Of a stretch of 12,085 nt of DNA, positions 6,394 to 12,085 are shown in pieces. The stretch covers positions 1 to 12,085 of the forward strand of contig CALKYH010000211.1 of NCBI GenBank assembly GCA_938003595.1, in the 5' to 3' direction. The DNA is from an uncultured bacterium (GTDB lineage Bacteria > Planctomycetota > Phycisphaerae > Phycisphaerales > UBA1924). The position numbers and the translations under genes were made by a program. The notes below the pieces were generated by a model, which was given only the letters and a program-made list of their open reading frames with translations, was not told the origin of the DNA and ran no database searches. Within the stretch, counting starts at the first letter, position 1; each line of letters starts with the position of its first letter.

Positions 6394-7170
6394 ATGCGTT
6401 GGATCCTCACTGGCGGCGCCGTAGGGCTCCTCGCGCTCCTCGCGGGCGCGGTCATGCTGCTCCTGCGGCCCGGCCCGCCCAGCGTCCCCCTGCGCACGGA
6501 TTCGCCGGACGCGGTCATCGACTCCGCCTTCGCCGTGGTCGAGGCCGGTCGCGCCGACCTTCTGGCGGACCTGCTCTACGCGCCCTCCGACGATTTCCGC
6601 CTGGTGCTGGACCAGGCCGGACTCCTGCTGCTCGACCTGCAGGACCTGGCCGCGCTCCTGGCCGAGCGCTACCCGAGCGAGATCGCCGAACTCCGCGACC
6701 AGGCCGGCGCCGGTGGGGGAGCTGCGGCGCTGCTGACCCGCGCCGGCTCCGGCGGCGAGCAGGCCCTCCGCCGCATCCTCGCCGACCCCTTCGCCTGGGC
6801 CCGCGGCTCGCGCGAACGCATCACCACCGCGACCCTCGGCGACGATTCCGCCGCGGTCCTCGTGGACGGCGCGCCCGCGATGGGCGTCGGCCTGCTCATG
6901 AAGCGCGAGGGCGACCGCTGGTGGATCGAGCTGCCCCTGGGCCTGCCGATGATCCAGCGGTACCTTCCCCAGACCACCGAGGAGCACCAGGTGCTCGCCT
7001 CCATGATCCGCGTCATCGACAACGCGGTGCTGGACCTCATCATCGACATCGAGGCCGGTCGCTGCGCCACGCTCGACGAGGTCTCCGAGCTGGCCGGCGA
7101 GAAGGCCTTCGGCCCGATGATCATGTGCGTCGTCGCGTACGACCGCGCCATGAAGGCCCGGGAGGGCTGA
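6394..7170 (+). CDS. Membrane-anchored protein of unknown function
   Basis: I do not recognise this 258-residue protein. It begins with an N-terminal hydrophobic segment (about 4-24, ending in LLLRPGPP) that looks like an uncleaved signal anchor, with no lipobox cysteine. The rest is soluble and mostly helical: a start SPDAVIDSAFAVVEAGRADLLADLLY that resembles the opening helices of NTF2-like or DUF4878-type secreted domains, a leucine-rich helix around 69-90, a glycine/alanine-rich link (about 106-112), a beta-like part DDSAAVLVDGAPAMGVGLLMKREGDRWWIELPLGLP (fragment near 148-183), and a helical C-terminus. KREGDRWWIELP is typical of the last strands of NTF2-like domains, so an exported NTF2-like fold is a reasonable guess. 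It is divergent from thiS with no functional link visible, and seems to be a single-gene unit. Confidence 0.8.
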   Translation: MRWILTGGAVGLLALLAGAVMLLLRPGPPSVPLRTDSPDAVIDSAFAVVEAGRADLLADLLYAPSDDFRLVLDQAGLLLLDLQDLAALLAERYPSEIAELRDQAGAGGGAAALLTRAGSGGEQALRRILADPFAWARGSRERITTATLGDDSAAVLVDGAPAMGVGLLMKREGDRWWIELPLGLPMIQRYLPQTTEEHQVLASMIRVIDNAVLDLIIDIEAGRCATLDEVSELAGEKAFGPMIMCVVAYDRAMKAREG

Positions 7171-7218
7171 TCAGCAGTTCCTGAGTTTGAAGGGCTCCGG
7201 AGGCGGCGAGTTCCGGGG

Positions 7219-7224
7219 TACACT
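7219..7224 (+). promoter_or_regulatory. Possible -10 element for the sigma factor/kinase unit
   Basis: TACACT (four of six to TATAAT) lies in the gap after the 6394 gene and 67 bases before the chosen GTG, giving a leader of about 60 bases. A TTGAAG upstream (7187-7192) is 26 bases away, too far to serve as a normal -35. If the sigma factor is autoregulated, its own promoter may look different. Confidence 0.3.
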
Positions 7225-7291
7225 GGCGCCGATTCCCGCCCGCGGTCGGACTTCCAAAGGATTCGGCCGCCCGGTCGGGCAAGGCGGTCCC

Positions 7292-7885
7292 GTGATCACT
7301 CGAACCACCACTCAGCTCATTCAGGATCTGCGCGATCCGGCCAATGCGGAGGCGTGGTCGGGGTTCGACGCGCGATACCGGCCCATCCTGCACGGCTTCG
7401 CGCGCCGCCTCGGTTTCTCATCTGATGAGGCCTCCGAGATCGCGCAGCAGACGCTGGTGGAGTTCGTCCGCTGCTATCGCGAGGGTCGGTATCGGCGCGA
7501 GGATGGCCGGCTCTCGTCGTGGCTCATCGGCATCGCGCGAAATGTCGCCGCCAACGCCCGTCGTCCGCGGGGCGCTGCGCGGGTGGGCGGCGAATCCGCT
7601 CTGGTGGACCTCGCCGACGAGGCCGCGCTGACCCGCACCTGGGAGGAGGAGCGCGAGCGTTCCATCTTCGATCAGGCCATCGCCATCCTCCGCTCCACCT
7701 CCCGCGCCGACGCGCAGACCCTCCGCGCCTTCGAGCTCTTCGCGCTCCGCGCGGTGCCCGCGACGGAGGTCGCGTCGCAATGCGGCATGAGCGTCGACGC
7801 CGTCTATGTCGTCAAGAACCGCATGACCCGCCGGCTCCGCGAGATCGTCGCCCAGCTGACCGCCGCCCATGCCGAGGACTCGTGA
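7292..7885 (+). CDS. ECF-like sigma-70 family RNA polymerase sigma factor
   Basis: The 197-residue protein has the two-domain plan of ECF sigma factors. Region 2 spans about 20-93, with SDEASEIAQQTLVEF (44-58) as the core-binding helix and SSWLIGIARNVAAN (75-88) as the -10-recognition helix. Region 4 spans about 143-185, with a helix-turn-helix VPATEVASQCGMSVDAVYVV and the basic NRMTRRLREI after it, which reads -35 DNA. A charged linker (about 94-140) joins them. The GTG at 7292 was chosen because AAGGCGG lies just upstream and family similarity starts near LIQDLRD. The frame is open back to a TTG at 7187, but the extra 35 residues are low-complexity and cover the candidate -10. The TGA stop directly abuts the ATG of the kinase (TGAATG), so the two are surely co-transcribed and coupled. 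Planctomycetes are known to have ECF groups encoded beside Ser/Thr kinases. Confidence 0.92.
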   Translation: MITRTTTQLIQDLRDPANAEAWSGFDARYRPILHGFARRLGFSSDEASEIAQQTLVEFVRCYREGRYRREDGRLSSWLIGIARNVAANARRPRGAARVGGESALVDLADEAALTRTWEEERERSIFDQAIAILRSTSRADAQTLRAFELFALRAVPATEVASQCGMSVDAVYVVKNRMTRRLREIVAQLTAAHAEDS

Positions 7886-10800
7886 ATGACCGAGGCCTGC
7901 CCGCCCGTGCTGGACCTCGAGGCCGCCTCCGCGCTCCCGCTGCCGCCGCCATCGCTGACCGAGCACCTGGCCGTCTGCGACGCCTGCCGGGCTCGGTTCG
8001 AGGAGATCCGCGACAACAACCGGTTCCTCGACGATCTCCGCCCCCGCCTCTCGCCCGAGAACATCCACCCCGACGCGCTGGGCGCAGGACTCGTGCCCGG
8101 GTTCGAACTCATCGAAGAGATCAGCCGGGGCGGCCAGGGCGTGGTCTTCCGCGCGGTGCAGACCACCACCAAACGACCCGCGGCCGTCAAGATGCTGCTG
8201 CGAGGGACCGGCGCCACCGAGCGCCAGCGAGCCCGTTTCGACCGCGAGATCGAGATCGCGGCGCGCCTCCGGCACCCCGGCATTGTGTCGGTGTTCGAGT
8301 CGGGCGTCACCGCCGACGACCGGCGATTTGTGGCGATGGAGTTCGTCGAGGGCATCCCCCTCGACGCGTACATCCGCCTGCACTGGCCTCTTGAGGCGGG
8401 CTATTCCCGGCCACGCACCGAGGCGATCCTTCGACTCCTCGCGTCCGTGGCGTCAGCCGTCGGGCATGCCCACGCCGCCGGCGTCATCCACCGCGACCTC
8501 AAGCCCTCGAATATCCTCGTCGACGCCGCGGGAGATCCGCGCATCCTCGACTTCGGCCTTGCCCGCGAGGCGCTCTCCTCCAGCGATGTGTCGGTCACGC
8601 AGGAGTTCGTCGGGACCCTTGCCTTCGCGGCGCCGGAGCAATTCTCGGGGCGACCCGGCGCCACGACTTCCCGCACCGATGTCTATGCGCTCGGCGTGCT
8701 GCTGTACTGCGCCGTCACCGAGCGCCATCCCTACCCCGCGGACGGCCCGTTCGTCGAGATCATGGGGCAGATCGCCGGGACCGAGCCGGCGCCGCCCTCC
8801 CAGTTCGTCCCGCGCCTGCCGCAGGACATCGACGCGATCATCCTGAAGTCGCTCTCCAAGGATCCCGCCCGCCGGTACCAGGGCGCCGGCGCCCTGGCGA
8901 GCGACATCGAGGACTACCTCGCCGGCCGGCCGATCTCCGCGCGCCGCGACAGCGCGATCTATGTGCTCGGGCGCCTCGCGCGACGGCACCGCGTCCCGTT
9001 CGTCGCCGCGGCCCTCATCGCCGTCATCGTCCTGGGCGCGGCCATCGCGCTGGCGATCGTCGCGAGCAATCTGGATCGAGAGCGGCGAGCCGTGGTGGAG
9101 GCGCTCACCGAGAGCGCCGTCGCCCGGGCCCGACTGCTCGGCGCCGTGGGCGAGGTCAACATCGCGGAGCGGATTCTCTGGGAGGAAGCGCTCCGCGCCG
9201 GCCTGGATCCCGACGACCCCGAAGAGGCCGTCAGCCCGTCGGCGGAGCGTCGCCGGGCCGCCTGGTCGCTCGCGGAGTTCTACAGCCGGGTGCCCCGGCG
9301 CGTCCGTGTGGAGCTGACGCACGAGCCGGTGCAGGCCCACTTCGAGACCGACGGACAGGCATTCACCGCCCTGACCAGGGACGGCGTCATCGCCCGCTGG
9401 ACGATCAACGGCGACCTGATCGAATCAACGCCCCCATTCATCTCGCCCTCGATCACCACATTCCAGGTCACAACGCCCGACCTCTCCCGGCTGGTGGCCT
9501 GGGATGATGGATGGCTCCGCATCTTCGACGCACGGACCGGCCGCACACTCGCCGAATCGGCCGATGGGTTCGCGGCCCGGCCGCATCTTGCGCTCAGCGC
9601 CGACGGGCGCCTGCTGGCCGCGGCGACGACCGACGGGACGGTGCGGCTCCTGGACGGCGACACAGCGCGCCAGGTCGGGACGCTGTCCACGAATGCAGCG
9701 CCGGATTACGCCCTGGCCTTCACGCCGGAGGGCGATCGCCTGATCGCTTCGGTCGACGCCGAATCCGCTCCGGAGCTCCGCGTCTGGACCATGGGAAGCG
9801 TCGAGCCGGCGCGCCGCCTGCTCGTGCCCTCGGATGTCTTCATGCGATCCAACCCGGGCATTCGCGTCATCTGCGCGGGCCGGGGACTGCGCAATCTCGC
9901 CGCCATCTGCGGCGAGTCCATCCTGGTCTGGCGAGCCGGCGCCACGGAGCCCATCGCCGCAGACCGGAGCGGGATGGCCCAGCCGGTGAGTCTGGCGTTC
10001 AGCGACGACGAATCCTACCTGATGGCCGGCACGCTCGAGGGCGTTGTCTATTCCTGGCGGCTCTCCGACATGGCTCGGAGCCCTGCGATCCAGAACAGCG
10101 GGCTCGTTCGGTCGATGCACCGTGTGGAGAGTCGAGGCGAGGTCCTCATCGCCGACGACGCGCGGCGCATCTCGATCTACGACGCCGAGACCCAGCCCTG
10201 GCTGCGCCGCATGCCGACGCTCGGCCAGACCGTCCACGGCATGAGCCTCGCGCCCGACGGCGCGAAACTCGCCTGGTCCGACGACAGCGGCAACATCCAG
10301 ACCATCGATCCGGCGGGCAGCCCGATTCACCCCACGATCCGAACCGGGCCGGATATGGTCACCGCCGTCGCCTGGCTCCCCGACGGCGAGCGCCTGGTCT
10401 GCGCGGACATCGACGGCGTGGTCGCGATCCGCCGGGCCGACACAGGGGCGGTCGAACGAATCCTGCTCCACGCCCAGGAGCGGATCTGGACCGCGGCGAT
10501 CAGCGCCGACGGACGCTCGATCGCGGCCGCGGGCGACTCGGGCCGTATCTATCTTTGGCCGGACGAGCGCTCGCCCGAGCCGATCGTGCTCGCGGGCGGG
10601 CACGAGTACCGCGTGCCATGCGTCGCGTTCAGCCCCGACGGCGCCCGCCTCGCCTCGGTCTCAACCGATCGAACCGCGCTGATCTGGCGCCTTGACAGCA
10701 GGACGATCGAAAGTCGCCTGGACGGATTCGGCGAATTCGTCCGCGCCGCCGCATGGTCCCCCGACGGCTCCATGCTCGCGACCGGCGGCGACGACCGCGC

Positions 10801-11140
10801 CGTTCATCTCTGGGACGGTCGCACCGGGCAACTGCTACGCACCATCGGCGGGCTCAGCCGCAATGTCTTCGACCTTGCCTTCCATCCGTCCGGGCGCATC
10901 CTCTTCGCCGCCACGCGCAGCCCCAATCTCGAGGTTCTGGACCCTCAGTCCGGCGCGCAGCTCGCTTCGATCAAGGCGTTCGACCGTCCGCTCTACGCGG
11001 TCCGGGTCGCCCAGGACGGAAGCGCCGTCATCGTGGGTGGCGAGGACCCGTGGGTCGGCGCCATCGACCTCGACCGGCTGTTCGGCTATCTCCGCGGCAA
11101 CGCTCGCTACTGGCGCCACGAACTCGCTCCCGGCAAGTAA
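7886..11140 (+). CDS. Membrane Ser/Thr kinase with N-terminal anti-sigma-like zinc motif and C-terminal WD40 propellers
   Basis: The protein has 1084 residues in four parts. Residues 1-50 contain HLAVCDAC (27-34), exactly the H-x3-C-x2-C zinc motif of ZAS anti-sigma domains. Residues about 73-345 are a Hanks-type kinase with every key residue: glycine loop ISRGGQGVVF (79-88), Lys102, Glu121 on helix C, HRDLKPSN (202-209) with Asp204, DFG (222-224) and APE (249-251). A membrane helix spans about 371-393. A short helical neck (about 395-470) then leads to WD40-like repeats to the end, clearest near VAFSPDGARLASVSTDRTALIW and VHLWDGRTGQ (about 971-980). The tail of about 600 residues could form two seven-bladed propellers. 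By topology the kinase and zinc motif should be cytoplasmic and the propellers outside. The ATG follows the sigma-factor stop without a gap. Inference: it senses or scaffolds outside the cell and controls the sigma factor by binding and/or phosphorylation. A hairpin terminator follows. Confidence 0.94.
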   Translation: MTEACPPVLDLEAASALPLPPPSLTEHLAVCDACRARFEEIRDNNRFLDDLRPRLSPENIHPDALGAGLVPGFELIEEISRGGQGVVFRAVQTTTKRPAAVKMLLRGTGATERQRARFDREIEIAARLRHPGIVSVFESGVTADDRRFVAMEFVEGIPLDAYIRLHWPLEAGYSRPRTEAILRLLASVASAVGHAHAAGVIHRDLKPSNILVDAAGDPRILDFGLAREALSSSDVSVTQEFVGTLAFAAPEQFSGRPGATTSRTDVYALGVLLYCAVTERHPYPADGPFVEIMGQIAGTEPAPPSQFVPRLPQDIDAIILKSLSKDPARRYQGAGALASDIEDYLAGRPISARRDSAIYVLGRLARRHRVPFVAAALIAVIVLGAAIALAIVASNLDRERRAVVEALTESAVARARLLGAVGEVNIAERILWEEALRAGLDPDDPEEAVSPSAERRRAAWSLAEFYSRVPRRVRVELTHEPVQAHFETDGQAFTALTRDGVIARWTINGDLIESTPPFISPSITTFQVTTPDLSRLVAWDDGWLRIFDARTGRTLAESADGFAARPHLALSADGRLLAAATTDGTVRLLDGDTARQVGTLSTNAAPDYALAFTPEGDRLIASVDAESAPELRVWTMGSVEPARRLLVPSDVFMRSNPGIRVICAGRGLRNLAAICGESILVWRAGATEPIAADRSGMAQPVSLAFSDDESYLMAGTLEGVVYSWRLSDMARSPAIQNSGLVRSMHRVESRGEVLIADDARRISIYDAETQPWLRRMPTLGQTVHGMSLAPDGAKLAWSDDSGNIQTIDPAGSPIHPTIRTGPDMVTAVAWLPDGERLVCADIDGVVAIRRADTGAVERILLHAQERIWTAAISADGRSIAAAGDSGRIYLWPDERSPEPIVLAGGHEYRVPCVAFSPDGARLASVSTDRTALIWRLDSRTIESRLDGFGEFVRAAAWSPDGSMLATGGDDRAVHLWDGRTGQLLRTIGGLSRNVFDLAFHPSGRILFAATRSPNLEVLDPQSGAQLASIKAFDRPLYAVRVAQDGSAVIVGGEDPWVGAIDLDRLFGYLRGNARYWRHELAPGK

Positions 11141-11143
11141 AAA

Positions 11144-11172
11144 CCCCCGGTGCGCTGCTGGCGCGCCGGGGG
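11144..11172 (+). terminator. Hairpin terminator after the kinase gene
   Basis: Left arm cccccggtgcgc (11144-11155) pairs over 12 bp with 11161-11172, with one T-G wobble and a five-base loop, TGCTG. It begins four bases after the TAA stop (11138-11140). The following bases, CCTTCG, are only weakly T-rich, so it may terminate by stem strength alone, like the hairpin at 3229-3266. Confidence 0.75.
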
Positions 11173-11238
11173 CCTTCGAAGAGAAGCACGCGGACGAGGA
11201 TCGTCGAGACTCCCCACGAGGCCCGGCGTCATGACCGT

Positions 11239-11326
11239 CGCTCGCTGCGCTTCAATCAGACTCTTCCTGTCCGGAGCCGATTCCGTCTCGGCGCCGCCCC
11301 CTCACAAGGACTTGGCGCAGCGAGCG
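11239..11326. repeat. 12-bp inverted repeat in the gene-free gap after the kinase
   Basis: The arms CGCTCGCTGCGC (11239-11250) and GCGCAGCGAGCG (11315-11326) are exact reverse complements, separated by 64 bases. They lie in the stretch 11173-11354, where no gene is convincing: a 34-codon frame from the ATG at 11231 has no ribosome-binding site and no recognisable product. The pair could close a structured RNA or be a chance GC-rich match. Confidence 0.45.
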
Positions 11327-11354
11327 CCCATCTAACACCCCGCCGCCGGCCTTC

Positions 11355-11383
11355 TTCGAAAAATCTCCTGCGTCCGGTACGAT
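11355..11383 (+). promoter_or_regulatory. Candidate promoter for the FUN14-like gene
   Basis: TTCGAA (11355-11360), a 17-base spacer and TACGAT (11378-11383) precede the FUN14-like gene. The predicted start near 11390 gives a leader of about 37 bases including the GAGGAG at 11415-11420. An upstream in-frame ATG at 11382 overlaps this -10, which argues against its use as a start. Confidence 0.45.
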
Positions 11384-11426
11384 GCCGCTTCCGGCGCCGT
11401 CCCATCGGCGTCCCGAGGAGCAGTCG

Positions 11427-11975
11427 ATGGCGAAAGAGAAGCCCGCTAGGGAAACCAACCAGACGCCGCCGGCGGTCCAGGGCGCCGCGAAACGCGGCTT
11501 CTTCGCCTCCAAGCTCCTCTGGTTCGCGATGATCCTCACTGCCGCCGCCGGCGCCTGGACCGCGATGCAGCGCGCGGACCGGTCCGAGCCGCCCCCGAGG
11601 GACGCCTCCGGCATGGTCCGGTCGCTGGCCGACGGCGCCGCCGCCCCAGCGCCGCGCGACCCGACCCTCTCCGAGCGTCTCGCGCCCGCCGCCGCCCGCG
11701 CCGGCGTGTCGTTCGTTCTGGGCTACGCCGTGGGCTGGTTCCTGCGCCGGGCCCTGAAGATCGCCGCGATCCTTGCGCTGCTCGCCGTGGGACTGATCTA
11801 TGTGCTGCACCGCACCGGCGTGCTCGCGGACCCGGACACCCTCCGGCAGAGCGTGGACGCCGCGGGCGAATGGGTCGAGCGCGAGGGCGGCGCCGTCAAG
11901 GACTTCGTGCTGGGCCTCGCGCCGACCGGCTTCGCGGGGATCGCGGGCATGGCGATCGGCGCCCTGCGCCGCTGA
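11427..11975 (+). CDS. FUN14-like membrane protein
   Basis: This 182-residue protein starts at an ATG with GAGGAG six bases upstream; an in-frame ATG at 11382 has no such site. It has an N-terminal membrane helix (about 29-47, LLWFAMILTAAAGAWTAM) and a Pro/Ala-rich linker (about 50-85). A C-terminal block carries FUN14-like features: RAGVSFVLGYAVGWFLRRAL (about 92-111), a second hydrophobic helix IAAILALLAVGLIYVLHRTG (114-133), a polar amphipathic segment, and a final glycine-rich helix LAPTGFAGIAGMAIGAL (about 164-180). In eukaryotes FUN14 proteins sit in the outer mitochondrial membrane; the role of bacterial homologues is not established. The extra N-terminal helix and linker are additions to the roughly 100-residue core. 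The gene stands alone between its own promoter and a tRNA gene. The family call is from pattern only. Confidence 0.7.
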   Translation: MAKEKPARETNQTPPAVQGAAKRGFFASKLLWFAMILTAAAGAWTAMQRADRSEPPPRDASGMVRSLADGAAAPAPRDPTLSERLAPAAARAGVSFVLGYAVGWFLRRALKIAAILALLAVGLIYVLHRTGVLADPDTLRQSVDAAGEWVEREGGAVKDFVLGLAPTGFAGIAGMAIGALRR

Positions 11976-12013
11976 CGCGCCCCGTGCCCGTCGCCGATTA
12001 CAGCCTCCCGGGC

Positions 12014-12019
12014 TATCAT
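12014..12019 (+). promoter_or_regulatory. Candidate -10 element for tRNA-Gly
   Basis: TATCAT, the same hexamer as at 6383-6388, ends 12 bases before the mature 5' end of the tRNA. It would give a short 5' leader of about six bases to be removed by RNase P. No strong -35 is visible. Confidence 0.55.
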
Positions 12020-12031
12020 GACGCCGCCTTT

Positions 12032-12085
12032 GCGGGCGTAACTCAATGGTAGAGTGTCAGCCTTCCAAGCTGAATGTTGCGCGTT
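12032..12085 (+). tRNA. tRNA-Gly (anticodon UCC), 3' end outside window
   Basis: The acceptor 5' strand GCGGGCG (12032-12038), TA at positions 8-9, a D-arm with ACTC/GAGT stem around AATGGTA, and an anticodon arm TCAGC-CTTCCAA-GCTGA (12057-12073) are all present. The loop places TCC (12064-12066) as the anticodon, reading GGA and GGG codons. The variable region follows, and the T-arm begins with GCGCGTT at the window edge; the rest and the acceptor 3' strand are cut off. Confidence 0.93.

Noticed and set aside
5691..7184. A 497-codon plus-strand open frame over thiG, thiS and the 6394 gene
   Set aside because: It crosses three well-supported genes in another frame, and its product is Arg/Pro-rich without domains.
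7187..7291. Earlier TTG start for the sigma factor
   Set aside because: It adds 35 Gly/Arg-rich residues with no sigma-domain similarity and covers the candidate -10; the GTG at 7292 has AAGGCGG upstream.
9425..10603. A 392-codon minus-strand open frame opposite the WD40 region
   Set aside because: It has shadow composition and no start signal; the plus-strand reading has repeated WD40-like units.
11231..11335. Small 34-codon frame in the gap after the kinase gene
   Set aside because: It has no ribosome-binding site, no hydrophobic or known pattern, and falls across the inverted repeat.
1..12085. Mobile elements, CRISPR arrays, prophage or toxin-antitoxin genes
   Set aside because: I looked for transposase or integrase motifs, regularly spaced direct repeats and small paired genes and found none.

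Overview
The window is GC-rich, gene-dense bacterial DNA that best fits the Planctomycetota, most likely a Phycisphaerae-type lineage. The evidence is a secreted protein ending in a PAPG-type PEP-CTERM tail, an ECF-like sigma factor abutting a very large Ser/Thr kinase with a WD40 propeller tail, a bacterial FUN14-domain protein and a TPR-sulfotransferase. The assignment rests on gene content read by eye, not on a database search.

Layout. The left edge holds the C-terminal half of a phosphomannomutase/phosphoglucomutase (2-688). Next on the + strand come a P-loop ATPase with a transmembrane hairpin between Walker A and Walker B (738-2252), a secreted trypsin-like serine protease with a C-terminal sorting signal (2374-3198) closed by a strong hairpin (3229-3266), a TPR-sulfotransferase fusion (3294-4757) and a small STAS-domain protein (4867-5223). 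The thiazole-synthesis pair thiS-thiG lies on the - strand (6329 down to 5234). It is divergent from a membrane-anchored protein of unknown function (6394-7170). The largest block is an ECF-like sigma factor (7292-7885) whose stop codon directly abuts the start of a 1084-residue protein (7886-11140). That protein joins an H-x3-C-x2-C anti-sigma-like motif, a complete Ser/Thr kinase domain, one membrane helix and about 600 residues of WD40-like propeller. A hairpin follows, then a gap of about 250 bases with no convincing gene but a 12-bp inverted repeat, a FUN14-like membrane protein (11427-11975) and the 5' part of a tRNA-Gly(UCC) cut by the window end.

How it works together. Most genes look like single transcription units from a slow-changing chromosomal region; no transposase, integrase, CRISPR array or prophage gene is seen. 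Two multigene units are clear. ThiS and ThiG act together in making the thiazole phosphate of thiamin. The sigma factor and its kinase/anti-sigma/propeller partner look like a self-contained signalling unit in which an extracytoplasmic propeller could control sigma-factor release through the membrane. Several genes carry a -10-like hexamer (TATACT, TATCAT, TACGAT and similar) a short way upstream. In the thiS/6394 divergent pair these lie only 5-6 bases from the start codons, which suggests leaderless mRNAs.
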